From Dehalococcoidia bacterium UBA1332 (GTDB lineage Bacteria > Chloroflexota > Dehalococcoidia > Lucifugimonadales > Lucifugimonadaceae), in the NCBI GenBank assembly GCA_002306745.1, contig DBSW01000105.1, forward strand, positions 1-31,466: a stretch of DNA of 31,466 nucleotides, written 5' to 3'. Position numbers and translations under genes: made by a program. The notes under the pieces were generated by a model. It was not told the origin of the DNA. It searched no databases and saw only the letters and a program-made list of their open reading frames with translations. Below, one piece after another: positions 17,387 through 25,650 of the stretch (within the stretch, counting starts at the first letter, position 1; the number at the start of each line of letters is the position of its first letter).

Positions 17387-18646
17387 TTAATCGCATCGTG
17401 CACCGCTCTTTAACTCAACGCAACCCCTTTGTGTTGTATCGTCTACAGAGAACCACTTTAAATCTCCATTAAGCGTATGCACAAAAAGTTGGTTGTTATA
17501 AATTAATGGGGTCGACTTTACTTTTTCATCAGTTACGAAAACTCCAAGTTCGCGACCATCGATAACCGAAATAACCCATACGTTACTTTCACCCGATGGA
17601 ACCGCTAAAGCGCGTTCTCGCGTATCTCCACGTTTCCTATCAAATAATGTCGGAGATGCAACTATCTGTCCATCGAGCGAAGCTGACCACTTTTCGACGC
17701 CCGAACTGTCATCAATAGCGAACACAGCTCCATCCAATGCAGAAATGTACACCGTATCTCCTTCGATAACTGGTTTCGCCCAAACCCATGCTCCCGCGTC
17801 GAATTTCCATTCGCCATTTCCAGCCTCAACATTTGAATTGTTTGATGAGCTTACGCGTGTCAAATTGTTCAATTTATACGCGTTATTAGCAAAATCTCCA
17901 AAATAAAGACTGCCATCTACTGCAAGAATCGGCCCTGCCAAAGCGCCCTCAGCCTGAAACGTCCACTTAATTCTGGTATCAGGCGTCAATCTATTTTCAA
18001 CATTCGAAATATCTATTGCGTAGACTGTTCCGGCCATAGTCGATATGAACGCAGTTGAGCCATCAATTGCGACCCCAGTTGATGAGGCCCCATCTAAAGG
18101 AATTCTCCAACGTACTATGGAAGAAGCATCTGGAGAAGCATCGATGGCATAGAGATAACCATCAGCGCCATCTTCCTCATCGCCGATTGCCGAGGTGCCC
18201 ACAAATATGGTGTCTCCGGAAAAACCTACATTCCCAACAAGTTTAGTTTTAAGTTCGAGGCCGCCTTGCCCCCAAATCGACCGGCCATCGATAATTCTTA
18301 CCCCGAAAACCTCTCCCTCACATCTATCACCAGAGTATTGATTGCACTTATATCCAGTTCCATACACATTGCCATCGAACATTATAGGATCACTATAAAT
18401 AGCACCTATACCGTCCCCAATGGGATATATCCAACTAGTGTCCAGAGTCTTCGAATTGGGATCAAAGCGAACCAAATAACCATCCCGATTACCAACAAAA
18501 ATCATGTCATCTCTGACCTGAGGACTGGACCACCCTCCTTCAGGTTTAAGTTCGTTCACGCAAGCAACCGTTGCGAACACAACAAAAATCATTGCGAACA
18601 TTTTCGATAAGCGATTACTTGGGATTATTATTTTGCTTATTGTCAT
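17387..18646 (-). CDS. PQQ-type beta-propeller lipoprotein (BamB-like)
   Basis: A short signal ends in the lipobox ATVAC, so the protein is probably lipid-anchored outside the cytoplasmic membrane. The rest is a series of about seven repeats of the PQQ/quinoprotein propeller kind. Typical blades read DGYLYAIDA, AGTVYAIDI, GDTVYISALDGAVFAIDDSSG and NGDLKWFSV. It lacks any visible dehydrogenase metal site and is more like BamB or a structural scaffold than an enzyme. I chose ATG 18646, which gives a signal of about 28 residues; a GTG at 18712 would add 22 residues that do not look like a signal. It lies between yidD and yidC, 43 nt upstream of yidC, and so may be a partner in handling inserted or exported proteins. 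The function is not established. Confidence 0.82.
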   Translation of the reverse strand: MTISKIIIPSNRLSKMFAMIFVVFATVACVNELKPEGGWSSPQVRDDMIFVGNRDGYLVRFDPNSKTLDTSWIYPIGDGIGAIYSDPIMFDGNVYGTGYKCNQYSGDRCEGEVFGVRIIDGRSIWGQGGLELKTKLVGNVGFSGDTIFVGTSAIGDEEDGADGYLYAIDASPDASSIVRWRIPLDGASSTGVAIDGSTAFISTMAGTVYAIDISNVENRLTPDTRIKWTFQAEGALAGPILAVDGSLYFGDFANNAYKLNNLTRVSSSNNSNVEAGNGEWKFDAGAWVWAKPVIEGDTVYISALDGAVFAIDDSSGVEKWSASLDGQIVASPTLFDRKRGDTRERALAVPSGESNVWVISVIDGRELGVFVTDEKVKSTPLIYNNQLFVHTLNGDLKWFSVDDTTQRGCVELKSGARCD

Positions 18647-18763
18647 AAATTTGAATATGGTTTTTGGATCATGGATGGAAGTTGTGTTGGCGTTATGTCG
18701 GTCAGTAGTCACCAGTAACCAACTATTAGATTTATTTTAGTTCTATATTCATTTACAACTGGT

Positions 18764-18979
18764 CTATTTTTTTGGAACCGGATCGTAGCCTGGTGATCGA
18801 CCGGGATGACATCGAATTACCCGCTTAAATGCTAACCATGACCCCGTGGACGTACCGTGGATATTTATCGCGTCCATAGCAAATTCGGAACACGTTGGGC
18901 TATACCTGCACCTACTCGACAAGTAAGGAGAAACACCAAGTTTATAAAGCTTTAAAAGTAGTAATAAAAGGCTTTTCAT
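18764..18979 (-). CDS. yidD: YidD membrane protein insertion efficiency factor
   Basis: This small, 71-residue protein associates with the inner face of the membrane and helps YidC-dependent insertion. The family pattern is complete: an amphipathic N-terminal helix (LLLLLKLYKLGVSPYL), three conserved cysteines with SRCRYSPTCSEFA and RVIRCHPG, and the closing GYDPVP. Its ATG overlaps the rnpA stop by 4 nt, the standard coupling of rnpA and yidD. Confidence 0.96.
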   Translation of the reverse strand: MKSLLLLLLKLYKLGVSPYLSSRCRYSPTCSEFAMDAINIHGTSTGSWLAFKRVIRCHPGRSPGYDPVPKK

Positions 18980-19344
18980 AAAGTCCCATTTCCATACGAG
19001 CGTGGTGAATGCATAGATACACCTGCTCTCAATAACAATTTGCGAATTACCAAAGTGAGCTTAGTAAACGAGGCGTCTGAACATCCGTACTTTGCAACAA
19101 TAACAACATCCCATCCTGAAATTGTGTCCATTAAGGAAAAAATATTTCGCAGCCGTCTCTTAACTAAGTTCCTGGTTACAGCATTACCAACACGCTTTCC
19201 TACAGCTAATCCTAGCCGCGAATATCCGAACTCATTTCGCGATACTATTACGTTTACAAATCGAGAGGAATATCGTCTTCCACATTCAAACACATAGTGG
19301 AATTCTTCAGGACGCTTAATTCGTTTTTTGGTAGATAAAGACAA
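18976..19344 (-). CDS. rnpA: Ribonuclease P protein component
   Basis: RnpA binds RnpB RNA and helps it cut 5' leaders from pre-tRNAs. The protein has the central-cleft pattern KKRIKRPEEFHYVFECGRR at the N-terminus. The RNR motif appears as AVTRNLVKRRLRNIF at about residues 55-69, and a long basic helix is followed by WDVVIVAK. Its 122-residue length is usual. It is 13 nt downstream of rpmH and overlaps yidD by 4 nt. The RNA subunit gene is not in the window. Confidence 0.95.
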   Translation of the reverse strand: MSLSTKKRIKRPEEFHYVFECGRRYSSRFVNVIVSRNEFGYSRLGLAVGKRVGNAVTRNLVKRRLRNIFSLMDTISGWDVVIVAKYGCSDASFTKLTLVIRKLLLRAGVSMHSPRSYGNGTL

Positions 19345-19357
19345 AAGAAGCGGATCG

Positions 19358-19495
19358 TCAAACGCTTAACCGCATCCTGCCCTTGCTCCGCCGTCGCGCA
19401 AGAACAGCACGACCACCCCTAGAATTCATTCGGGTCCGAAAACCGTGGACCCGTTGACGTCGTCGAGATTTTGGTTGGTAAGTACGCTTTGGCAT
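19358..19495 (-). CDS. rpmH: 50S ribosomal protein L34
   Basis: Translating the minus strand from ATG at 19495 gives 45 residues that start MPKRTYQPKSRRRQRVHGF and continue through GGRAVLARRRSKGR to the end RLSV. This is the full L34 pattern, a small basic protein of the large ribosomal subunit near its exit region. It is the first gene of the rpmH-rnpA-yidD-propeller-yidC-jag run, with a strong promoter 94 nt upstream. dnaA, often divergent from rpmH at the replication origin, is not present here; greA takes that place, and no DnaA-box cluster is seen. Confidence 0.97.
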   Translation of the reverse strand: MPKRTYQPKSRRRQRVHGFRTRMNSRGGRAVLARRRSKGRMRLSV

Positions 19496-19588
19496 GGTAA
19501 TAGTGGGAAGCTAGCAAGATTCCTTGTTGATTTTCTAGGAGCCTGTAGCGTTTTGGCCTATATTTCTGACATTTATGGGTAAAATTCA

Positions 19589-19618
19589 ATTTTAAGTTCG
19601 TCATAGTGAATGTGTCAA
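19589..19618 (-). promoter_or_regulatory. Strong promoter of the rpmH operon
   Basis: On the minus strand TTGACA (19618-19613), an 18-base spacer and TAAAAT (19594-19589) form a near-consensus sigma70-type promoter. The start point would be near 19582, leaving a leader of about 87 nt before the rpmH ATG. It is back to back with the greA promoter, only 20 bp away. Confidence 0.65.
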
Positions 19619-19638
19619 ACGATTTTGAGTTCAAATAT

Positions 19639-19667
19639 TTGCGGTCTGAAAAACCCGTAATTATCAT
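19639..19667 (+). promoter_or_regulatory. Probable greA promoter
   Basis: TTGCGG (19639-19644), 17 bases, then TATCAT (19662-19667). The expected start is near 19674, about 64 nt before the greA ATG. The leader would contain the dyad at 19700-19719. Confidence 0.5.
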
Positions 19668-19699
19668 TAATGGATTGTTCTGCTAATAACCCCGGGTGG

Positions 19700-19719
19700 G
19701 AAACAGCGCCGCTGTTTTC
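19700..19719. promoter_or_regulatory. 20-bp dyad in the greA leader (operator or RNA hairpin)
   Basis: GAAACAGCG and CGCTGTTTTC flank a single C, a nearly perfect inverted repeat. As DNA it looks like a repressor operator placed about 26-45 bases downstream of the predicted start. As RNA it could form a 6-7 bp stem with loop CGCCG just before the ribosome site AGGAG at 19724-19728. Confidence 0.45.
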
Positions 19720-19737
19720 AATAGGAGTAGGATCGCT

Positions 19738-20589
19738 ATGGCAACGACGTCTAAGGCGCTAGAAACCACAAAAGAAGAGCAAACAGATCTCTCACTCAAG
19801 GAAGCATTTCAGGAATACGTCAGGCAAATGCCTACTGAATCCAAAAAAGCAGCGCAGCCAGAAATAGCAAAATTCGTACGTTATCTAGGTTCAGATCGCA
19901 ATATTAACTCAATTATTCCGTCTGAGATCGGGGAATACAACGAAACATTCGGAGCGAAAACAGCAACGCGCGATGCAACTGAGCGGCTGGCATCAGTAAA
20001 ACTATTCCTTGCTTTCCTCAAGAAAAAGGATCTAATTCAAGTAAACCTGGCTCAGCATCTACGACTGCGGAAAAGCCGAACTAACTCAAGTCGAGGATCA
20101 AAAGTAAAACTCTCTGAGTCAAATACCCGTTCGGTACGCTTGACACAGAGTGGATATAACGAGATGACAAAACAGCTTGCGCAACTTCAAGATGAGCGAG
20201 TCCGAATCGTGCACGACATCCAACGTGCGGCTGCCGACGGTGATGTAAGAGAAAACGCCCCACTCGAAGCGGCTCGTGAAGCACAAGGGATGACCATTGG
20301 TAAGATTCAGGAGATTGAGGCAACCCTCAAGGTAGCTGTAATCATTGATGCTAAAGGACAGGACCAGACCAGAGTCCACATTGGCTCCAAGGTCGAATTA
20401 ACTGAAATCGGTTCAAACAAAACAGTCAAGTACCAACTTGTTGAGCCAAACGAAGCCAACCCATTAGCAAATAAGATCTCGATCGTTTCTCCAGTAGGCT
20501 CAGCAATTTTAGGTCATAGCCTAGGGGACGAAGTTAAGGTCAAAACCCCTCGTGGTGAACACGTTTTCAAAATCAATAAGACTTCTTAG
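19738..20589 (+). CDS. greA: GreA-type transcript cleavage factor with an N-terminal recombinase-like helical domain
   Basis: GreA rescues backtracked RNA polymerase by stimulating transcript cleavage. The C-terminal half is a full GreA. The coiled coil starts at about residue 133 (VRLTQSGYNEM), with the acidic tip GDVRENA at 168-174 that keeps the Asp169 and Glu172 needed for catalysis. The FKBP-like domain follows from about 210 to 283 (KISIVSPVGSAILGH, GDEVKVKTP). Residues 17-112 are extra. They read like the core-binding (SAM-like) domain of XerC/D-type recombinases, with helices around AFQEYVRQ, EIAKFVRYLG, SEIGEY, RLASVKLFLAFLKK and a closing NLAQHLRLRK. ATG 19738 is chosen because AGGAG lies 9 nt before it. 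An in-frame GTG at 19696 is upstream of the hairpin and unlikely. The length of 283 compares with about 158 normally. Confidence 0.88.
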   Translation: MATTSKALETTKEEQTDLSLKEAFQEYVRQMPTESKKAAQPEIAKFVRYLGSDRNINSIIPSEIGEYNETFGAKTATRDATERLASVKLFLAFLKKKDLIQVNLAQHLRLRKSRTNSSRGSKVKLSESNTRSVRLTQSGYNEMTKQLAQLQDERVRIVHDIQRAAADGDVRENAPLEAAREAQGMTIGKIQEIEATLKVAVIIDAKGQDQTRVHIGSKVELTEIGSNKTVKYQLVEPNEANPLANKISIVSPVGSAILGHSLGDEVKVKTPRGEHVFKINKTS

Positions 20590-20737
20590 TTTCAAGTCGG
20601 CGTGCAAAACTAGAAAGCCTTATACCCATCTAACATCAATGGAACAGCACACTCTTGTCCAAAAAACTGTCCAACGCGATATCTTTGTTAGTAAAATCTA
20701 ACTACGACAAAACATAAGTCACAAAGGCTCGGCTGCG

Positions 20738-21721
20738 TTGGCTGAAAATTTTACATTAACTCATTGGATTTTCTTTAATCTCATACTCGCAGCCCTTCTC
20801 GTACTAGACCTAAAGGTCCTGACCCGTAACTCCCGCGAAGTCAGCATGAAACAAGCGGCCTGGCTAACTGCGTTTTGGTGGGGTGTGGCAACCATCTGTG
20901 GAATATGGATTTTTACTACAGGATCAACCGACCAAGGACTGAACTACACTACCGCTTTTGTAGTGGAAAAAGCTCTTAGTGTAGACAATTTATTCGTTTT
21001 CCTCGTTATTTTCACATACTTTGGTTTGCCGAAGGGCGCAAGACTACGAGCACTTTTTTACGGCATCATCGGTGCCTTAATAGCAAGAGCTATCTTTATT
21101 GCCATTGGTCTGAGCATAATAAGTGCATTCTCATGGGTACTATTCCTACTAGGCGCATTTTTAGTTTACACCGGGTACAAAATCGCATTCCTGGGCGACT
21201 CGGAGGTTGATCCTGGGCAGAATCCCGTCGTGCGTGCGTTCCGAAAATTCATGCCTGTCACAGATCAATATCACGGACATAATTTCTTCACCCGATTACC
21301 AAACGGAGCCAAAGCAGCAACACCGTTTTTATTAGTAATTATTGCGCTCGGAACAACCGACATTATTTTTGCAATAGATTCAATACCAACTGTTTTTGGA
21401 ATAACCAAAGACCCATTCATAGTATGGTCCTCTAACGCCATGGCAGTTTTAGGTTTAAGGCCCTTATTCTTTTTGTTGTCAGGGTTAGTGCAGATTTTCA
21501 GATTCCTACAGTACGGGCTGGCATTAGTTCTTGTTCTAATAGGAATCAAAATGGTGCTTGAAGAAGCAGCGCATACGTTCGAGTTTCACCTGCCTACATT
21601 AATGGAATCCCCATTCCTATCATTAGCTGTAATCTCAACAATATTTGCTTTAGCCATAGTTTTATCTAAAGTAATCCCCGCTTCTCCAGAAAATCATCTG
21701 AAATCAGAAGCAGCAGAATAA
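20738..21721 (+). CDS. TerC/Alx-family membrane protein
   Basis: TerC proteins are polytopic membrane proteins linked to metal (Mn) homeostasis and to metalation of exported proteins; some confer tellurite resistance. About eight or nine hydrophobic segments are visible. The two acidic family motifs are VVEKALSVDNLFVF (about 75-88) and GTTDIIFAIDSIPTVFGI (205-222), both with Asp residues inside helices. LGLRPLFFLL closes the core. The length of 327 and the N-terminal HWIFFNLILAALLVLDL match the Alx type. The start is TTG at 20738, following AAGGCTCGGC. No yybP-ykoY-type Mn riboswitch pattern is evident in the 148-base gap upstream. It is 6 nt upstream of the FAD/Fe-S dehydrogenase gene and probably cotranscribed. 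Confidence 0.9.
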   Translation: MAENFTLTHWIFFNLILAALLVLDLKVLTRNSREVSMKQAAWLTAFWWGVATICGIWIFTTGSTDQGLNYTTAFVVEKALSVDNLFVFLVIFTYFGLPKGARLRALFYGIIGALIARAIFIAIGLSIISAFSWVLFLLGAFLVYTGYKIAFLGDSEVDPGQNPVVRAFRKFMPVTDQYHGHNFFTRLPNGAKAATPFLLVIIALGTTDIIFAIDSIPTVFGITKDPFIVWSSNAMAVLGLRPLFFLLSGLVQIFRFLQYGLALVLVLIGIKMVLEEAAHTFEFHLPTLMESPFLSLAVISTIFALAIVLSKVIPASPENHLKSEAAE

Positions 21722-21727
21722 AACGCC

Positions 21728-24640
21728 ATGACAATGATTACTCGAACGCAAAAGCGGTCCAGCGTAAGTACTGACCTAGAAGCTGAGCTAAAAAAGTCAG
21801 TAAACGGAGAAGTAAGGTTCGATGAAATAACTCGTCAAATGTACTCGACTGATGCTTCACTGTATCGAATCGAGCCAGTCGGAGTAATCATCCCAAGAGA
21901 TCAAGATGACGTTCAGGCGGTTTTGGAAATCGCTGATAAAAACAAAGTCTCTGTACTCCCTAGAGGAGGAGGCACCGGCCTTTCAGGTCAAACCGTGAAC
22001 AACTCTTTAGTACTGGACTTTTCAAAGTACATGTACCAAGTTCAGGAAATTAATCCAGAAGAACAATGGGTTCGAACTCAACCGGGCATAACCATTGACG
22101 ATTTAAATCGCCAGATCATGCCCGCTGGTCTTTTCTTTACTTCAGACCCTAGCACCTCATCACGAGCCAACATCGGAGGTGCATTAGGTAACAATTCGTG
22201 CGGTGCACACTCGATCGTATATGGAAAAACTGTCGATCACATTCTTAGTATGAACGTCGTACTATCTGACGGTTCCTCAACGGTTTTTGAACAACTCGCG
22301 CCCAGCGTTTTAGAATCAAAATTAAAATCAGAAACACTCGAAGGCCGTATCTACAATCAAGTAAAGGATATCGCTTACAGATCAACTGTCGCTGTACAAA
22401 AGCGATACCCGAAAATTTTGCGCCGCGTCGGCGGCTATAACCTAGACCTCATACAAGATGCAGATCAACTTAATTTAGCCAAATTAACTGTTGGATCGGA
22501 AGGCTCATTGGTCGCTGTGACCGAGGCAAAACTAAACTTGGAGCCAATCCCGAAAGTTAAAGGGCTCTCTGTTCTTCACTTCAAAAATATCTCTTCAGCA
22601 ATGGAAGCTACTGTCGCTGCATTAGAGGAGAAACCTGCTGCAGTAGAACATATCGGTGAAATGATTATTTCTCAAGCTAAACAGTCCCTTGGATTTGCCA
22701 GAAATTTGACTTTTCTTGAAGGAAACCCAACCGACATTCTAGTTGTAGAAATGACTGGCGAATCAGAATCCGAAGTTCATTCGAAACTAGACACTCTAGA
22801 CGAGCGCATGAAAACCGGCGGCAAGCCTTATGCAACGACTCGTTTGATGAAAGCTTCTGAACAAGCGCAAGTCTGGGCAATGCGACAAGCAGGTCTTGGT
22901 CTGATGATGAACATACCTGGTGATGCCAAGCCACTTCCTTTTGTAGAGGACACAGCGGTAGCACCTGAAAAACTTCCAGAATATGTAAATCGATTTGACG
23001 AAATTGTTCAATCTAACGGCACCGAAGCCGGCTATTACGGTCATGCCTCGGTCGGTTGTCTACATATTCGCCCAGTTGTAAATATGAAAACTCAAAGTGG
23101 CATTGATCAAATGGCTCGCATTGCAGATGAAATTTCTGACCTGGTTCTGGAATTCGGAGGCTCGCTAAGTGGTGAACACGGTGATGGTATTGTGCGCGGA
23201 GCTTTCGCTGAAAAGATGTTCGGCACAGATCTAGTGCAACACTTCCGAGAGGTCAAAACAGCTTTCGACCCCAAAGGAGTGATGAATCCAAATAAAATTT
23301 TTGACACCCCGGGACTTACTGAGAATCTTCGTTACGGCACTAACTACAACCCTGTCTCGCCACCGGTTCGACTTGATTGGACAGCAGAAGGGGGGTTCGT
23401 AGCTGCCATAGAGAAATGTAATGGAGTGGGTGCTTGTCGAAAGGTAAATGCAGGCGCTATGTGTCCTTCTTACATGGCGACGCGAGAAGAAAAGCACACA
23501 ACGCGAGGCAGAGCTAATTCACTGAGAGCAGCTCTAACGGGTGAACTGTCAACTAATAATTTCGCATCTAAGGATCTAATTAAAGTTCTTGATCTCTGTC
23601 TGGAATGTAAATCATGCAAATCAGAATGCCCTTCGAATGTAGATATGGCAAAGATCAAATACGAGTATTTATTCCAGTATTACAAGAAAAATAAAATTCC
23701 AATCCGGTCTCGATTAATCGCCGACATACACAGACTTAACTCATTCGCTGCGCCATTAGCTACTATCTCAAATCTAATTAACCGAGCAGCGCCTATTAAA
23801 TTCATTCTTGAAAAAACTGTTGGATTTGACCGTAATCGCCCATCACCGAAACTAGTCCGCAATACGTTCCAAAAATGGTTTAACCACCGCGTCTCCACCA
23901 AGGTCTCCACCAGAGGGGAAGTGATTTTGTTCCATGACACCTTCATGAACTTCAATCATCCTTCAATCGGAATCTCAGCAACTCGAATTCTTGAAGCGAT
24001 GGGATATGAAGTAGTGATATTGAATGACCGAAAATGCTGCGGTCGCCCCATGATCTCTAAAGGATTGCTTGATAAAGCTGGTAAAAATGCCCGTCACAAT
24101 GTCGATCTTTTGCATCCATACGTGGAAAAGGGGGTAAAAATAGTTGGTTGCGAAGCAAGCTGTATATCAGCAATCACTGACGATTGGCCTGCTCTACTAA
24201 ATGGAGATTCCAAAGCGAAGCAGGTGGCTGGCGCCGTCTTGACCGTAGAGGATCTACTAGTGCAAACATTCGACGATGGTGGTCAACAAATTAAGTGGTC
24301 AAATATGCATAAGAATATTAGATTTTTTGGTCACTGCCACCAAAGGGCTTTGACTGGGACATCAAACTCCCTCAAAGCCTTAAACCTTCCGACAGGTTTC
24401 AATGCAACAGAAATTTCAGCTGGTTGCTGTGGAATGGCTGGATCATTTGGCTATGAAAAAGAACACCTAGCTGTATCTACGGCCGTTGGTGAGGATCGAC
24501 TCTTCCCAGCTGTTCGTGCGGTCAATGATGATGTTGAAATAGCGACAAATGGAATATCCTGCCGAGAACAAATTGGATTCAATACCCCACGTCAATCTCG
24601 ACATATCGTTGAAATTCTAGGGGACGCTCTTACCAAATAA
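21728..24640 (+). CDS. FAD- and Fe-S-containing 2-hydroxyacid dehydrogenase (YdiJ/GlcD-GlcF fusion type)
   Basis: This is a 970-residue fusion. The N-terminus is a PCMH-type FAD-binding domain (about 50-220), with VLPRGGGTGLSGQT and FFTSDPSTSSRANIGGALG. An FAD-oxidase C-terminal domain follows to about 530 (GHASVGCLHIRP, SLSGEHGDGIVRG). Next is a two-cluster ferredoxin region (CNGVGACRK to MCPSY, then CLECKSCKSECPSNVDMAK near residue 627). The end has CCG-type cysteine motifs (CCGRPMISKGL, GHCHQRAL, CCGMAGSFG). The layout is that of E. coli YdiJ, a D-2-hydroxyglutarate dehydrogenase, and of some D-lactate dehydrogenases. It would oxidise a D-2-hydroxyacid and deliver electrons to the quinone pool or another carrier. 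The exact substrate is not determinable. It is translated 6 nt after the TerC gene. Confidence 0.9.
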   Translation: MTMITRTQKRSSVSTDLEAELKKSVNGEVRFDEITRQMYSTDASLYRIEPVGVIIPRDQDDVQAVLEIADKNKVSVLPRGGGTGLSGQTVNNSLVLDFSKYMYQVQEINPEEQWVRTQPGITIDDLNRQIMPAGLFFTSDPSTSSRANIGGALGNNSCGAHSIVYGKTVDHILSMNVVLSDGSSTVFEQLAPSVLESKLKSETLEGRIYNQVKDIAYRSTVAVQKRYPKILRRVGGYNLDLIQDADQLNLAKLTVGSEGSLVAVTEAKLNLEPIPKVKGLSVLHFKNISSAMEATVAALEEKPAAVEHIGEMIISQAKQSLGFARNLTFLEGNPTDILVVEMTGESESEVHSKLDTLDERMKTGGKPYATTRLMKASEQAQVWAMRQAGLGLMMNIPGDAKPLPFVEDTAVAPEKLPEYVNRFDEIVQSNGTEAGYYGHASVGCLHIRPVVNMKTQSGIDQMARIADEISDLVLEFGGSLSGEHGDGIVRGAFAEKMFGTDLVQHFREVKTAFDPKGVMNPNKIFDTPGLTENLRYGTNYNPVSPPVRLDWTAEGGFVAAIEKCNGVGACRKVNAGAMCPSYMATREEKHTTRGRANSLRAALTGELSTNNFASKDLIKVLDLCLECKSCKSECPSNVDMAKIKYEYLFQYYKKNKIPIRSRLIADIHRLNSFAAPLATISNLINRAAPIKFILEKTVGFDRNRPSPKLVRNTFQKWFNHRVSTKVSTRGEVILFHDTFMNFNHPSIGISATRILEAMGYEVVILNDRKCCGRPMISKGLLDKAGKNARHNVDLLHPYVEKGVKIVGCEASCISAITDDWPALLNGDSKAKQVAGAVLTVEDLLVQTFDDGGQQIKWSNMHKNIRFFGHCHQRALTGTSNSLKALNLPTGFNATEISAGCCGMAGSFGYEKEHLAVSTAVGEDRLFPAVRAVNDDVEIATNGISCREQIGFNTPRQSRHIVEILGDALTK

Positions 24641-24817
24641 AACAGATTCTAAAAGTCATTAAATGTGATGACATTGATAATTGTGCAACAAAACTAGCCA
24701 ACACTTATAAACACAAAACTGTCGGTAGGCTATAGACTGCCGGTATGTGGCAGACAATGCATTAATAAATTCCACACCACTTAGTGCGTTTATTAATTAC
24801 AAATACGGAGAAATACT
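24641..24817 (+). other. Leader region of the transaldolase-like gene
   Basis: This 177-base gap has no ORF. It has a possible -10 TATAAA near 24708 with a weak -35 upstream. A short hairpin CTGCC (24737-24741) / GGCAG (24749-24753) with loop GGTATGT is followed by an AT-rich stretch. A clear ribosome site GGAG lies at 24807-24810, before the GTG at 24818. Confidence 0.4.
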
Positions 24818-25585
24818 GTGTCGACTCAAAACAGAACATCACCCAATCTGACTGAGCCACTTTTCGGGACAGCACAGCAAGCTCAGATGTCAGGCTCTGG
24901 TCCATCCATATGGTTGGCTGGCGATCCAAAAGATCTTAAAGAATGGATGGTGCGCGGTGCGGCAGGAATCGTTACAAACACTATTGTTTTAAACGAAATG
25001 GTAAAAAAATACGGGCAGATCACAGAAGTCACAAAAAGATATCTTGATATCACAGACAAGCCAGTCGCTATCGAAATCGACGGACATTCAACAGAAGAAC
25101 TTCTTGATGTAGGAGAAGTTTTCACTAAAATGTCCGATCAAATAATCCTGAAAATTCCTGCTACCACTTATGCTCTGGGCGCATTTACTGAGCTCAAAAA
25201 GGCTGGAATTCCAACTTTCTGCACAACCGTGTTTTCACTGCCTCAGGCCGCTGCAGTAGCTGCTGCCGGTGTAACGCACATACTTCCATTCTGCGAGCCT
25301 TTTAAAGATGTAGGTGGTGACCCGACCAAGTTAATTAGAGACTGTCAAGACATGTTAGAAAATTGGGCTGAAAGACCTTTCATAACTGCTGCTCTTGTAA
25401 GGTCAGTCGAAACAGCTGAAGCAGCTATCGCTGATGGTGCAGACGGAATCATCGTCTTCTGGCCGATCTTTCGAGACATGATGAATCACCATTTAACCGA
25501 CGAATGGAATTCGACATTCCTTAATGAGTGGAACGATATGAATAGAGCCAGCTTACTCCAAGACCTTCCCATTCGATCGAATTAA
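24818..25585 (+). CDS. Transaldolase / fructose-6-phosphate aldolase-like protein
   Basis: This is a class I aldolase barrel of the transaldolase family, moving three-carbon units between sugar phosphates. The Schiff-base lysine is probably Lys112 in DQIILKIPAT. The next strands read PTFCTTVFSLPQAAAVAAAGVTHILPF, the usual FSxxQA and PF segments. At 255 residues it is nearer to the short FSA/TalC forms (about 215-220) than to TalB (about 317), with roughly 30 extra N-terminal residues (STQNRTSPNLTEPLFG). The GTG start is supported by GGAG 7 nt upstream. The residues after the PF motif (CEPFKDVGGDP) differ from common TalC proteins, so donor preference is open. It is a single-gene unit between a + strand and a - strand gene. 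Confidence 0.87.
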   Translation: MSTQNRTSPNLTEPLFGTAQQAQMSGSGPSIWLAGDPKDLKEWMVRGAAGIVTNTIVLNEMVKKYGQITEVTKRYLDITDKPVAIEIDGHSTEELLDVGEVFTKMSDQIILKIPATTYALGAFTELKKAGIPTFCTTVFSLPQAAAVAAAGVTHILPFCEPFKDVGGDPTKLIRDCQDMLENWAERPFITAALVRSVETAEAAIADGADGIIVFWPIFRDMMNHHLTDEWNSTFLNEWNDMNRASLLQDLPIRSN

Positions 25586-25650
25586 AGACAGCAGATATTA
25601 GACACGGTTCTACATCAGTCGCTGAATCAACGACCAATCCAGTGTGTAAA

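Noticed and set aside
19419..19667. 82-residue minus-strand ORF over the rpmH region
   Set aside because: It overlaps the true rpmH in another frame; the L34 reading at 19358-19495 is unmistakable.
19358..19740. Replication origin near rpmH
   Set aside because: No dnaA, dnaN or cluster of TTATCCACA-type boxes is present.
20590..20737. Manganese (yybP-ykoY) riboswitch before the TerC gene
   Set aside because: The conserved loop sequences are not seen and the space is short; only weak small stems such as GTTAG/CTAAC occur.
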